A stretch of DNA of 17,639 nt from Desulfocapsa sp. (lineage in GTDB: Bacteria; Desulfobacterota; Desulfobulbia; Desulfobulbales; Desulfocapsaceae): NCBI GenBank assembly GCA_029934815.1, contig JAOZLM010000011.1:1-17639 (forward strand), in the 5' to 3' direction. The notes under the pieces were generated by a model. The model saw only the letters and a program-made list of their open reading frames with translations, was not told the DNA's origin and made no database searches. Below are positions 6,839 to 14,148 of this stretch, piece after piece (positions within the stretch are counted from its first letter, which is position 1; the number at the start of each line of letters is the position of its first letter). The position numbers and the translations under genes were made by a program.

Positions 6839-8250
6839 GCGATACTTCTCATGTATGCGTCCACGTCATTGGAAACAATAACACCGTAATTAATAGCTCC
6901 AAGCCAGCCTGACATGATAATTCCAACAGATCCCACATGGAAAAGTCCGCTTACTTCCTTAAATATTTTACGAGAAATATCAAGTCCTTCAAATTTAGTT
7001 CCAAATGAAGTGCCTTGTGTATGCAGCGTGTAACGATTAAATGTTTTTGGGGTGGCAGCTTCTACCCAGTCCATTTTTTCTTTAGCACCGGGCAGGTAGC
7101 GATCAAGGTCAACAAGTGCTCTGTCGATAAGGTTTTGTTTTTCCTTTTTGTACTCTTCTTCAGACAAGTTATCCCAGTCTGCAAAATTTGAATTCATTGA
7201 GGCAACAATTGTGTATCTGTCGTGGCCGGGTCTTGTTTTTGGATAATAGACTGAGAATGTCTTTGACCTGGTTGTAAAATCACATAACTCAGAAGAATCA
7301 AATTCAGGGGCTGTCGAGGTAAAAAGAAGATCACCGATATCGTCGATCTTGTCCTCTTTTTTGATTCCCATATAAACCTGACATGATGAGTTGTTCACTC
7401 GGATTTTGTCAGCCTTTGCCATAAATTCATCGCTGAAAGCATCTTTTCCTGCAAGATTGTAAATTGTATTGGTTATTCCTGAATTTGAGACAACCGAACC
7501 ACATTCAATCGTTTTACCTTGCACTTCAACCCCACGAACAATACCAGAATCAATGACAACACGATCAACTTTGGCAGAAGTGCAGATAGTAACACCATTT
7601 TTCTCAAGCTCATCGGTCATCATACCAATTAACTTGTCAGTACCACCCTCAAAAGTAAAAACCCCTTTATTCATAAAGTTGGAAAAAACAATTCCATAAG
7701 TAATGGCAGGATCATCAAGGGTAGAACCGTTGGCGTAACTGATTGGCTCCATGAGCAGGCGATGCACATCTGAACGACCAGGGAAAAACTCTTCAAAAAG
7801 TTCTCTGGTCGTCATTGACTGATCATCGTAAAAATTCATCCCTGCTACACGACTGAAAAAAGCATCTATGGTGCTTGCTGGGATTTTAAATTGTTTATTG
7901 AGCTTTTCAGTGAAATCGAGACGATCAAAGGTCGTTTCAAGATGGAACTGTGGATTATCGAAAACGATTTTTTTCAACTGAACAATGGAATTCATAATTT
8001 CCTTGTTCCAGTATTTTTTACAGGTCTTAACCATTCCGTAAGGAAAACCATGTAAAGAGACATCAAAGATATGTCCCTTGCGCTTAAACCAGGTGGCAAG
8101 GCCACCGAGTTGCGTATGGTATTCGAGAAGAAGAACCTTGTATCCACAATAAGCAAGACGATTAGCTGAAGTGAGACCGCCAAGGCCTGAACCGATAATG
8201 ATTACATCATATTTATTTTCAAGTGAAGCTTTAGAGAAAGAAACAGGCAT
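6835..8250 (-). CDS. Phytoene desaturase/CrtI-like FAD oxidoreductase (second of pair)
   Basis: A 471-residue flavoprotein. The N-terminus carries the dinucleotide-binding motif IIIGSGLGGLTSANRLA, then an acidic strand end (LLLEYHTQLGGL) and the typical HGFPYG region. The C-terminal FAD contact reads FHVGSVGIIMSGWLGAINYG. Members of this clan (CrtI, retinol saturase) desaturate, saturate or isomerise polyene chains. There are no carotenoid genes (crtB, crtE) nearby; the neighbours are ACP, ketosynthase, FabG and FabZ types, so an acyl or polyenoyl chain is the more likely substrate. It lies 31 nt after its paralogue and overlaps the FabG-like gene by 4 nt. The direction of the redox reaction cannot be read from the sequence. 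Confidence 0.85.
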   Translation of the reverse strand: MPVSFSKASLENKYDVIIIGSGLGGLTSANRLAYCGYKVLLLEYHTQLGGLATWFKRKGHIFDVSLHGFPYGMVKTCKKYWNKEIMNSIVQLKKIVFDNPQFHLETTFDRLDFTEKLNKQFKIPASTIDAFFSRVAGMNFYDDQSMTTRELFEEFFPGRSDVHRLLMEPISYANGSTLDDPAITYGIVFSNFMNKGVFTFEGGTDKLIGMMTDELEKNGVTICTSAKVDRVVIDSGIVRGVEVQGKTIECGSVVSNSGITNTIYNLAGKDAFSDEFMAKADKIRVNNSSCQVYMGIKKEDKIDDIGDLLFTSTAPEFDSSELCDFTTRSKTFSVYYPKTRPGHDRYTIVASMNSNFADWDNLSEEEYKKEKQNLIDRALVDLDRYLPGAKEKMDWVEAATPKTFNRYTLHTQGTSFGTKFEGLDISRKIFKEVSGLFHVGSVGIIMSGWLGAINYGVIVSNDVDAYMRSIA

Positions 8251-8281
8251 AGTGTAGTGAAATGAGATATTTTTTTATTAT

Positions 8282-9667
8282 TCAGATGCGGGGCAGGATA
8301 TGTTGATTAACAATGGAAACACCGCTAAGCATAGCACCTACAATCCCAAGAAAACCCTGATCTGTGCCAGCTAAAAAAAGATTTTCGTAGCCGATATTGC
8401 CATCTTTAATTTTGCTTGGATTCCCGTAAATTGCACCTTCTTTTTTTGCAGTAAAACGTTCGATAGTCAATGGTGTGAAAGTATCACGATATACTATGTT
8501 TTCGGCAAAATTACCAAGGATTTTCTCTGCAACGGAGAGGGAATGGCGTGCGGTTTCGTCTTTTAGCAATTCATAGGCCGGTTTGTCTTCTGCAAGTTTT
8601 TTCCAATGTTCATAACTGGCAAGGTGGGTAGTGCGTATTTCCTTATATGGCAGAGGTGCTAAATTCTGAAAATTCTGGGGCATGCAAATAACACCGGAGT
8701 CAAAGTTCACAGCTTCCCGGGGGCTACTGTAGTTGAATTTGGCAGCTGTATTAAAAAAGATGATGGTGTTGTTGTCAGCCTTTTTTAGCTTTGTTACTGG
8801 TGGGACTTCAAAAATGGTCTCTACAAAACCGAGTCGAGGCAGGGTTTTAAGGCCTGATTTTGTACCAAGTAGTTCAAAAGTTTCTTCGGAACCAGCAGTG
8901 GAAAGCATATAGTCGCAGCGGATTTCCTCACCACTTTCAAGCACAACACCAAGGACTTTTTTATTTTCTGAAATGATCTGTTTTACAGAGGATTTTGTAC
9001 GAATTTCTCCTCCATAGGCTTTGTAGTGGTTTTCCAGAAGATCAAGAAGGTCTTTAATGGTTCCACCCGGTCGAAACATGCCCTCCTGAAATATCGCTCT
9101 GAACATAATAACAAATTGCCCAAGATCCATATCGTTTTCGACGGAAGACCCGTAATACATTAACGGGCAGAGTAGCATCTCTGTCAGCAGGTCATTTTGT
9201 AATTTGTCCTGAATTACTTTTTTTGCAGAAATAAATACAGCAGGCGCAAAGGGGTCATAAGCATTCACCAGTGAAACAAGTTCTGTGAAACCGGGATAAC
9301 TTGAGGGGAATTTCAGTTCGATTTCTTTGCAGAATTGAGAGAAATCATTGGAAAAACGTAAGGACTCTCTGTTTTCAAAACGGATTTCACTATGATTCTG
9401 TTCATGCAAATCAAGTTCTGTACGTTTAATTTTTAATTGCCTTAAAAGGCGGTTAAGAGGTGCTTTTTTATCTTTTGGTTCAGCGTAGTTGGTAATAGCA
9501 TGAAGTCCGGTTTCGAAAAGCCTTTTGTTGCGATAGTAGTAGGAGTTTAATCCACCAAGTCGGGAGTGTTGTTCAAGGATAAGGACATCAGGAATAAAAC
9601 GGGCAAAACGTAAAGCGGCGGCAAGCCCCGAAAGACCGCCGCCGATAATAATAAGTGGGACGTGCAC
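8282..9667 (-). CDS. Phytoene desaturase/CrtI-like FAD oxidoreductase (first of pair)
   Basis: A 461-residue flavoprotein of the amine-oxidase/CrtI clan. IIIGGGLSGLAAALRFAR forms the N-terminal FAD motif, LILEQHSRLGGLNSYYY follows, and the C-terminal FAD motif is NLFLAGTDQGFLGIVGAM. It differs strongly from the neighbouring paralogue, so this is not a recent duplication. The start is a GTG 3 nt after the ACP stop, preceded by a weak AGG; no better start exists before the FAD motif. Tight spacing to the ACP suggests it works on ACP-bound chains. Substrate and reaction direction are unknown. Confidence 0.85.
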   Translation of the reverse strand: MHVPLIIIGGGLSGLAAALRFARFIPDVLILEQHSRLGGLNSYYYRNKRLFETGLHAITNYAEPKDKKAPLNRLLRQLKIKRTELDLHEQNHSEIRFENRESLRFSNDFSQFCKEIELKFPSSYPGFTELVSLVNAYDPFAPAVFISAKKVIQDKLQNDLLTEMLLCPLMYYGSSVENDMDLGQFVIMFRAIFQEGMFRPGGTIKDLLDLLENHYKAYGGEIRTKSSVKQIISENKKVLGVVLESGEEIRCDYMLSTAGSEETFELLGTKSGLKTLPRLGFVETIFEVPPVTKLKKADNNTIIFFNTAAKFNYSSPREAVNFDSGVICMPQNFQNLAPLPYKEIRTTHLASYEHWKKLAEDKPAYELLKDETARHSLSVAEKILGNFAENIVYRDTFTPLTIERFTAKKEGAIYGNPSKIKDGNIGYENLFLAGTDQGFLGIVGAMLSGVSIVNQHILPRI

Positions 9668-9670
9668 CTG

Positions 9671-9922
9671 TTAAGCGTCTTTTAAGAGAGGATCCAGATA
9701 GTTTACGCAGGAATCGAGGGTGGCAAGTTCAGGATAATCTTCTTCAGGGATCTGTAACTTGTGACGTTTTCGAAGTTCCATAACAATATCCAGAAAATCC
9801 ATGGAATCAAGGTCGAGTTGATCGCGCAGGGGCTTGTCAGACTCAAGGGTGTCGAAGTCAGCGTCTTCGTCAATATCTTCTATAATTTCAAGGATTAAAT
9901 CCTTAATTGCATCGCGTGTCAT
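9671..9922 (-). CDS. Acyl carrier protein
   Basis: An 83-residue acidic four-helix ACP. The 4'-phosphopantetheine attachment serine is Ser40 in LDLDSMDFLDIV. The start at 9922 is chosen because a GGAG box sits 7 nt upstream. The frame extends 14 codons further to an ATG at 9964, but that extension (Cys, Trp and Pro rich) is not ACP-like and would put the Shine-Dalgarno inside the gene. It carries the growing chain for the neighbouring ketosynthase, FabG-like and FabZ-like enzymes. It is probably a dedicated ACP, not the housekeeping AcpP, which normally sits beside fabD, fabG and fabF. Confidence 0.9.
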   Translation of the reverse strand: MTRDAIKDLILEIIEDIDEDADFDTLESDKPLRDQLDLDSMDFLDIVMELRKRHKLQIPEEDYPELATLDSCVNYLDPLLKDA

Positions 9923-10053
9923 ATATTTCTCCGGCCATGGCCTGTATTCTATTTTACAAAACAAATCTTAATACATAGGGCAAACTAGCCTTTATACCAT
10001 ACCTGGAGAATCTTTTTAACAAGTTTTTAAAAAAAACTAAGAAAAATCGAACA

Positions 10054-11301
10054 TCATCCTGTTTGTTGATGTTTTTTGACAATAATAACAGAGTTTATCC
10101 CTACCATTCCGAAAGAATTGTTGAGAATAGTATTAACAGCGTCCAGTTGTACCGCATCTCCTGTAACAAGATTATCAAGTTCACATTCTGGATCGAGATC
10201 TGTAACGTTAATTGTAGGGTGTACCAGGTTGTCAGTAAATGCTGGGAGATTTCCGGCTAGTTCCAATACGCCCGCCGCCCCCATAGCATGCCCTATGATA
10301 GACTTTGTGTTATTGATATAAGTGTTTTTTGTGTTTTTAAAGAGTGCACGTATTGCTTTACACTCTTCAATGTCACCCTGTTTGGTTCCTGTGGCGTGAG
10401 TATTTAAAATATCAATATCTTCAGGCTGCATACCAGCTCTTTCCAGGGCAAGTTCCATGCATTCGGTCTGCCGTTTATGATAGGGAAGGACATAATCACG
10501 GGCATCGGAGTTCATGGCATATCCGACAATTTCCGCATAGATTGTTGCACCACGTTCCAACGCGCTTTCAAGGGTTTCAAGAACGTAGATGCAAGCACCT
10601 TCAGAAACAACAATACCATCCCTTGAATTGTCAAAAGGTCTACAGGCATTTCTGGGATCTTCAGCGGATCCTAGTGCTCCCTGCGCCTGAAAACTTGCAA
10701 AGATCCCAAAGGAACCGGTTGATTCAGATATGCCTCCGGCCAGTGCCATATCAACTTCACCAAGGCGCATCATCTGTACTCCCTGAATAAGTGATGCGTT
10801 GCCTGCTGCACAGGCAGCACCAATGGAATAGTGAGGGCCGGTTATCCCAAGATTCATAGTGATTTCGCCGGCAGGATTATTTAATACAGTGCGAGGGTTG
10901 TGGTGGTGTGTCCAGTAATCGACGTTATAATCGTACTGGCTGATATTATAGACTTCATTTTCAGTCTCAACGGTACCATGTTCGGTAAGACCAACATACA
11001 CACCAATTCTTGATTTGCCATAATGATCCACCGTTAAACCAGCGTCCACTAATGCTTCGTTGGCACAGTACACGCCCAGACATCCGGCACGAGTGCCACG
11101 CTTGTTTTCCTTCTTTTTCCTGTAGCGGGTTTCGTCGAACGTGCAGATACCGGCTGGTGCTTTGCCAAAATAGCGAAGATCTACTTCGGTAATTTCGCTT
11201 TTTCCTGCCAGGAGTTTTTCCCGGTACGTTTTGAGATTGTCAGCGTTAGGTGCTGCAAGTCCAACTCCTGTGATAACTATTCTGTGATCTTTGATGGGCA
11301 T
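10054..11301 (-). CDS. Beta-ketoacyl-ACP synthase, KAS II (FabF) type
   Basis: A 415-residue condensing enzyme with the thiolase fold. The nucleophile is Cys164 in GAACAAGNAS, and the two catalytic histidines are His302 (THATGTKQGD) and His338 (IIGHAMGAAG), so the C-H-H triad is complete. The Cys context AACAAG departs from the common TACAT/S of housekeeping FabF, and the middle region (HHHNPRTVLNNPAG) is also distinctive. It would extend acyl-ACP by decarboxylative condensation with malonyl-ACP. It is the first gene of the cluster, with 131 nt before the ACP and a 193-nt divergent spacer upstream. No clear Shine-Dalgarno precedes the ATG. Confidence 0.93.
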   Translation of the reverse strand: MPIKDHRIVITGVGLAAPNADNLKTYREKLLAGKSEITEVDLRYFGKAPAGICTFDETRYRKKKENKRGTRAGCLGVYCANEALVDAGLTVDHYGKSRIGVYVGLTEHGTVETENEVYNISQYDYNVDYWTHHHNPRTVLNNPAGEITMNLGITGPHYSIGAACAAGNASLIQGVQMMRLGEVDMALAGGISESTGSFGIFASFQAQGALGSAEDPRNACRPFDNSRDGIVVSEGACIYVLETLESALERGATIYAEIVGYAMNSDARDYVLPYHKRQTECMELALERAGMQPEDIDILNTHATGTKQGDIEECKAIRALFKNTKNTYINNTKSIIGHAMGAAGVLELAGNLPAFTDNLVHPTINVTDLDPECELDNLVTGDAVQLDAVNTILNNSFGMVGINSVIIVKKHQQTG

Positions 11302-11494
11302 GGTGGCTGATTGACGGATGTTGAGTGGCTGGTTATAGTGCGTGATTACACTTTCAATTCTGTTTGATGTTTCAAATTAACAGTTTGTAAGATTTATGAC
11401 AATTTGATGGAAAATTCAAGGAGAATGCAAATCATTTTGGTGAATGCAGTTCTTTTTGTAAAATATTATTTTGATCTACAGGAGTTTATTTTAA
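11302..11494. promoter_or_regulatory. Divergent intergenic region between the lipid cluster and the thioredoxin-reductase-like gene
   Basis: This 193-nt AT-rich spacer separates two divergently transcribed units and must carry both promoters. An AGGAG box about 10 nt before the plus-strand ATG at 11495 is the likely ribosome site. I see no pair of boxes on either strand good enough to call as a promoter. The best minus-strand candidate is a TTGTCA with an AT-rich stretch 16-17 nt later. Confidence 0.35.
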
Positions 11495-12409
11495 ATGAGT
11501 ACAAAAAAAGATGTGGTTATTATTGGTGCAGGCCCCGCTGGAATTCAGGCAGCTATCCATGCTGTCAGAAAAAAATGTGATGTACTACTTCTTGGCAGAA
11601 TTGAAAGAAGTGCCTTGTTTTCGGCCCATGTCGAAAACTATGCATGCATTGAAGGAGTTAAAAGCGGTGAAGAGTTGTTAACAGCTGGCTTAAATCAAGT
11701 AAAACAATTCGGCGCCGAAGTGATGGACGACGATGTATTAAAAGTTCTTCAAATAGACGGTGGTATCAGGCTTGAACTCGAATCCGGTGTGGACGTGGAG
11801 ACCAGAAGTCTGATTTTTGCAAATGGAACTTCACGAAAAAAACTGAAAGTTCCAGGAGAAAAAGAATTCTTCGGCAGAGGTGTTTCTTATTGTGTTGATT
11901 GTGACGCCAATTTTTTTAGAAACACCACAGTAGCGGTTGTCGGTAATGCCAGCGCTGCAATAGATGGCGCATTAACCCTTACCGGCTATGCTACAAAAGT
12001 ATATCTGATTAATAAGGAACTGGTTGCCTCACAGGAGTTGCAGGATAAACTCAAACAATCCGATGTGGAAAATATCAGTTCTACCTGGGTAACAGAAATA
12101 AAAGGAGAAGGGGGGGATGTGAAAAGCCTGCTTCTTGAGAATGGGAAAGAGATACAACTTGATGGCGTTTTTATTGAACTTGGCGCCAAAGGTGCCATGG
12201 AACTGGCACTTGAATTAGGAATCACCCTTGATATGGAGACCATGAGCCATATTGAAACTAACAAGAAGACGGAAACAAATGTTCCAGGTGTCTACGCCGC
12301 AGGGGACATAAGCGGACATCCTTATCAAATGGCAAAAGCTGTAGGGGAGGGATGTGTTGCGGGGATGGAAGCCGCCACTTATGCTAAAAAACTAAAAAGG
12401 AGTGAGTAG
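11495..12409 (+). CDS. Thioredoxin-reductase-like flavoprotein with atypical nucleotide site
   Basis: A 304-residue protein of the TrxB fold. It shows the FAD motif IIGAGPAGIQAA (residues 9-20), the redox pair Cys133-x-x-Cys136 (SYCVDCDANF, where classic TrxB has CATC), and the C-terminal FAD motif YAAGDISGHPYQMAKAVGEG. The second Rossmann motif reads VVGNASAAID where TrxB has GGGDSA. The HRR that binds the NADPH phosphate is replaced by INK. This argues against ordinary NADPH use; NADH, or ferredoxin as in clostridial flavin-type reductases, is possible. It stands alone on the plus strand, facing the Cys-rich gene at 12414 with a 4-nt convergent gap. The partner thioredoxin is not in view. 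Confidence 0.8.
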   Translation: MSTKKDVVIIGAGPAGIQAAIHAVRKKCDVLLLGRIERSALFSAHVENYACIEGVKSGEELLTAGLNQVKQFGAEVMDDDVLKVLQIDGGIRLELESGVDVETRSLIFANGTSRKKLKVPGEKEFFGRGVSYCVDCDANFFRNTTVAVVGNASAAIDGALTLTGYATKVYLINKELVASQELQDKLKQSDVENISSTWVTEIKGEGGDVKSLLLENGKEIQLDGVFIELGAKGAMELALELGITLDMETMSHIETNKKTETNVPGVYAAGDISGHPYQMAKAVGEGCVAGMEAATYAKKLKRSE

Positions 12410-12413
12410 CCTC

Positions 12414-12602
12414 TTACTTCTTTAGTGAATCCAGTAATTCCTGCGAAACGTCCTTATCGAGGGCCTTGACTTTTTTTTCAAGTTCCTCGCTAAGGGCAAC
12501 CCTACCCTCAACAACGCAACCACGCCTGCCCGGTACACATTCACCTCGAAGACGTTTACATTTGTCTTCTACGATATCGTAATTTTTACAGTGAAATGTC
12601 AT
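12414..12602 (-). CDS. Small Cys-rich conserved hypothetical protein
   Basis: A 62-residue soluble protein. The N-terminal half has four cysteines (5, 15, 22, 29) in CKNYDIVEDKC and ECVPGRRGCVV, which could hold a metal or form disulfides. The C-terminal half is a charged helix rich in Lys, Glu and Leu. I do not recognise a named family. It lies 17 nt after the lipoprotein gene on the same strand, so the two are probably co-transcribed, and it ends 4 nt from the stop of the convergent flavoprotein gene. Coding-like composition and tight spacing support it being real. Confidence 0.7.
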   Translation of the reverse strand: MTFHCKNYDIVEDKCKRLRGECVPGRRGCVVEGRVALSEELEKKVKALDKDVSQELLDSLKK

Positions 12603-12619
12603 TCTTTCGAGTCCTTGTC

Positions 12620-13246
12620 CTACAGTATTTTCTTACTTTCAAGATCGCTTAAAAATAGATTAATGAGTTGCTGGTAATACTTTCGTGTCATAACAGGATC
12701 GATGGATTCTGACCTCGCTGACCAGATGCGTTTTTCTGTGGCGACATCATAAAGGGAAGTCTCAAGCATAACCTTTGTTTTGGTAATATAGCTTCCACTT
12801 GAATAGACTGATCGGTAAATAAAGGGATAGTAACCATATAAACCATAATTTCTTATATCATTGCTACCAACTATCATGCTATTGGGCTGATAAAAATCTT
12901 TTTCAGATGCACCCACCATATGCGTTATCAAAACAGAATCACATCCGGATTTCTGAATAGCCTCTCGCAGGTGTTCTTCAGTAGGTTCTATTACCTGTTT
13001 ACTTGTTGAGTAACTGGGTACAGCATCCACCTTCATAGAAATAAGACTATCTGTGAAAGTATCTTCATAAATTCTGCGCTTTGTCTCGTTTTTAGCTACA
13101 CCGATAACAAGTATTTTTGATGTCTTAAATTGTGCTGCCGACTCACTTTCCCAAGTGGAAAGTAATTTTGATGCAGAACAGGATGAGAGAAGTGTCATGC
13201 ATAGAATTAGTGGCACTATTTGTTTACGAATCTTAAATATTTTCAT
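12620..13246 (-). CDS. Putative lipoprotein of unknown function
   Basis: A 208-residue protein with a type II signal peptide whose lipobox LLSSC places the modified cysteine at position 23. The mature part starts with SASKLLSTW. It contains an ILVIGVAKNETKRRIYED strand-helix segment and a Tyr/Gly-rich centre (YGLYGYYPFIYRS), and ends in a predicted alpha/beta domain with IWSARSESIDP. It resembles the loose group of envelope lipoproteins with a DUF4136-like tail, but I cannot assign it firmly. It sits just downstream of the terminator that closes the tRNA-His unit, so it needs its own promoter, which I cannot identify. Confidence 0.75.
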   Translation of the reverse strand: MKIFKIRKQIVPLILCMTLLSSCSASKLLSTWESESAAQFKTSKILVIGVAKNETKRRIYEDTFTDSLISMKVDAVPSYSTSKQVIEPTEEHLREAIQKSGCDSVLITHMVGASEKDFYQPNSMIVGSNDIRNYGLYGYYPFIYRSVYSSGSYITKTKVMLETSLYDVATEKRIWSARSESIDPVMTRKYYQQLINLFLSDLESKKIL

Positions 13247-13270
13247 TTCACATATTTCCTGTTAAAGCTT

Positions 13271-13310
13271 AAAAAAAAAGAGTTTCAGACAGATTGCCTG
13301 AAACTCTTTT
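13271..13310 (-). terminator. Rho-independent terminator (both strands possible)
   Basis: A 9-bp perfect stem (GAGTTTCAG at 13280-13288 with CTGAAACTC at 13298-13306) with a 9-nt loop. On the minus strand it is followed by nine T residues, making a strong terminator for the tRNA-His transcript. The plus-strand copy ends in four T and would be weaker. Confidence 0.9.
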
Positions 13311-13317
13311 CGTAATA

Positions 13318-13395
13318 TGGGGTGAATGATGGGACTTGAACCCACGACCTCCTGGGCCACAACCAGGTGCTACCACCAACTGAGCTACACCCACC
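13318..13395 (-). tRNA. tRNA-His (anticodon GUG)
   Basis: The minus strand folds as a tRNA. The acceptor GTGGGTG pairs with CATTCAC, with two G-U pairs. The anticodon stem CCTGG/CCAGG encloses TTGTGGC, giving anticodon GTG. The T arm contains GGGTTCAAGTCCC. The extra G at position -1 (13395) opposite C73, the histidine identity element, is present, and the 3' CCA is encoded. The D stem has only three good pairs. The gene is followed 8 nt later by the terminator at 13310-13271. Confidence 0.97.
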
Positions 13396-13413
13396 ACCTA
13401 AATTTGCGCCCAT

Positions 13414-13442
13414 TGTATACCCTTTACAAAGGAATTACGCAA
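13414..13442 (-). promoter_or_regulatory. sigma70-type promoter of tRNA-His
   Basis: On the minus strand TTGCGT (13437-13442) and TATACA (13414-13419) are 17 nt apart. The -10 box ends about 18 nt before the tRNA 5' end. The tRNA therefore need not depend on read-through from the zinc-ribbon gene just upstream. Confidence 0.55.
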
Positions 13443-13459
13443 GGAGAAAAATGAACTCT

Positions 13460-14110
13460 TTATAAGTCGCTCTTGCAGTGCATACATTTTTTCGCCTGCG
13501 CTTTAATCAATTCTGCACAAAATGGACATTCTTTTTGGTTATTATCAAGCAGCAGCTTTTGGATCACAAGATTTGTAGCCTGAGTAAATTCTGTTTTCTT
13601 GAAAGTATGATTTCTAATGGCATCGATGCAGGAAAGATCATTAAAACGAACAAGCATTTCCACGGCACGTTTTCTGCCAGCAGGTGTTGCAGCTTCATCA
13701 AGAATAAGAGTCATGACAGGCTTAATGTCGTTATCAGCAAGACATGTATCAAGCGCTTTCACTGCAGCCATCTCTACCAGGTAGCGTTCATTTTGCATTC
13801 GTATCAGGTCAGGGTCAATAATAGAACCAGTGAACGCATATTCTGAGGCAACCATCATAACATTCATCTCTTTAGAGCCTGGAAGTTGCATGTTTCGAAA
13901 GGTTCCCTTGTGGCCGTAATTAACATCAACCTTTTTCCACCCATTTTTAAAGGGAGGACATTCATTATTTAAGCAAATAAAAAGTACTTCTGCCCCCCAG
14001 CCGAGACCATCACCGACATGGACTGGAGGGGCTTCACAAGGGGTCATAATGGTATTACAATCGGGGCAAATATGCTCTTCATCGAGCACTGCTAAATTCT
14101 TAAGATACAT
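13460..14110 (-). CDS. Double zinc-ribbon protein with helical middle
   Basis: A 216-residue soluble protein. The N-terminus has a zinc-ribbon-like set, Cys15/Cys18 (CPDC) with Cys46 and Cys51 after a conserved-looking GDGLGWGAEVLF. The C-terminus ends in a second ribbon, CPFCAELIKAQAKKCMHC (Cys195, 198, 209, 212), of the kind common at the ends of bacterial membrane or regulatory proteins. The middle (about 90-185) is helical and suggests HEAT-like repeats. An AAGGAG box 7 nt before the ATG supports the start. It lies 38 nt after the candidate membrane selenoprotein gene. Function unknown; a scaffold or metal-responsive role is only a guess. Confidence 0.8.
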   Translation of the reverse strand: MYLKNLAVLDEEHICPDCNTIMTPCEAPPVHVGDGLGWGAEVLFICLNNECPPFKNGWKKVDVNYGHKGTFRNMQLPGSKEMNVMMVASEYAFTGSIIDPDLIRMQNERYLVEMAAVKALDTCLADNDIKPVMTLILDEAATPAGRKRAVEMLVRFNDLSCIDAIRNHTFKKTEFTQATNLVIQKLLLDNNQKECPFCAELIKAQAKKCMHCKSDL

Positions 14111-14148
14111 GTTACACTCCTTACGCTATATTTATATTCTGGTATTAT

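Noticed and set aside
9923..9964. Longer N-terminus for the acyl carrier protein (ATG at 9964)
   Set aside because: The added 14 residues are not ACP-like, and the GGAG box sits 7 nt before the inner ATG at 9922.
5654..11301. Naming the lipid cluster outright as ladderane or aryl-polyene synthesis
   Set aside because: No radical SAM enzyme, ligase, ammonia-lyase or glycosyltransferase is in view, so the product cannot be decided from these genes.
11890..11905. Selenocysteine in the thioredoxin-reductase-like active site
   Set aside because: Both active-site codons are ordinary Cys (TGT) and no in-frame TGA interrupts the gene.
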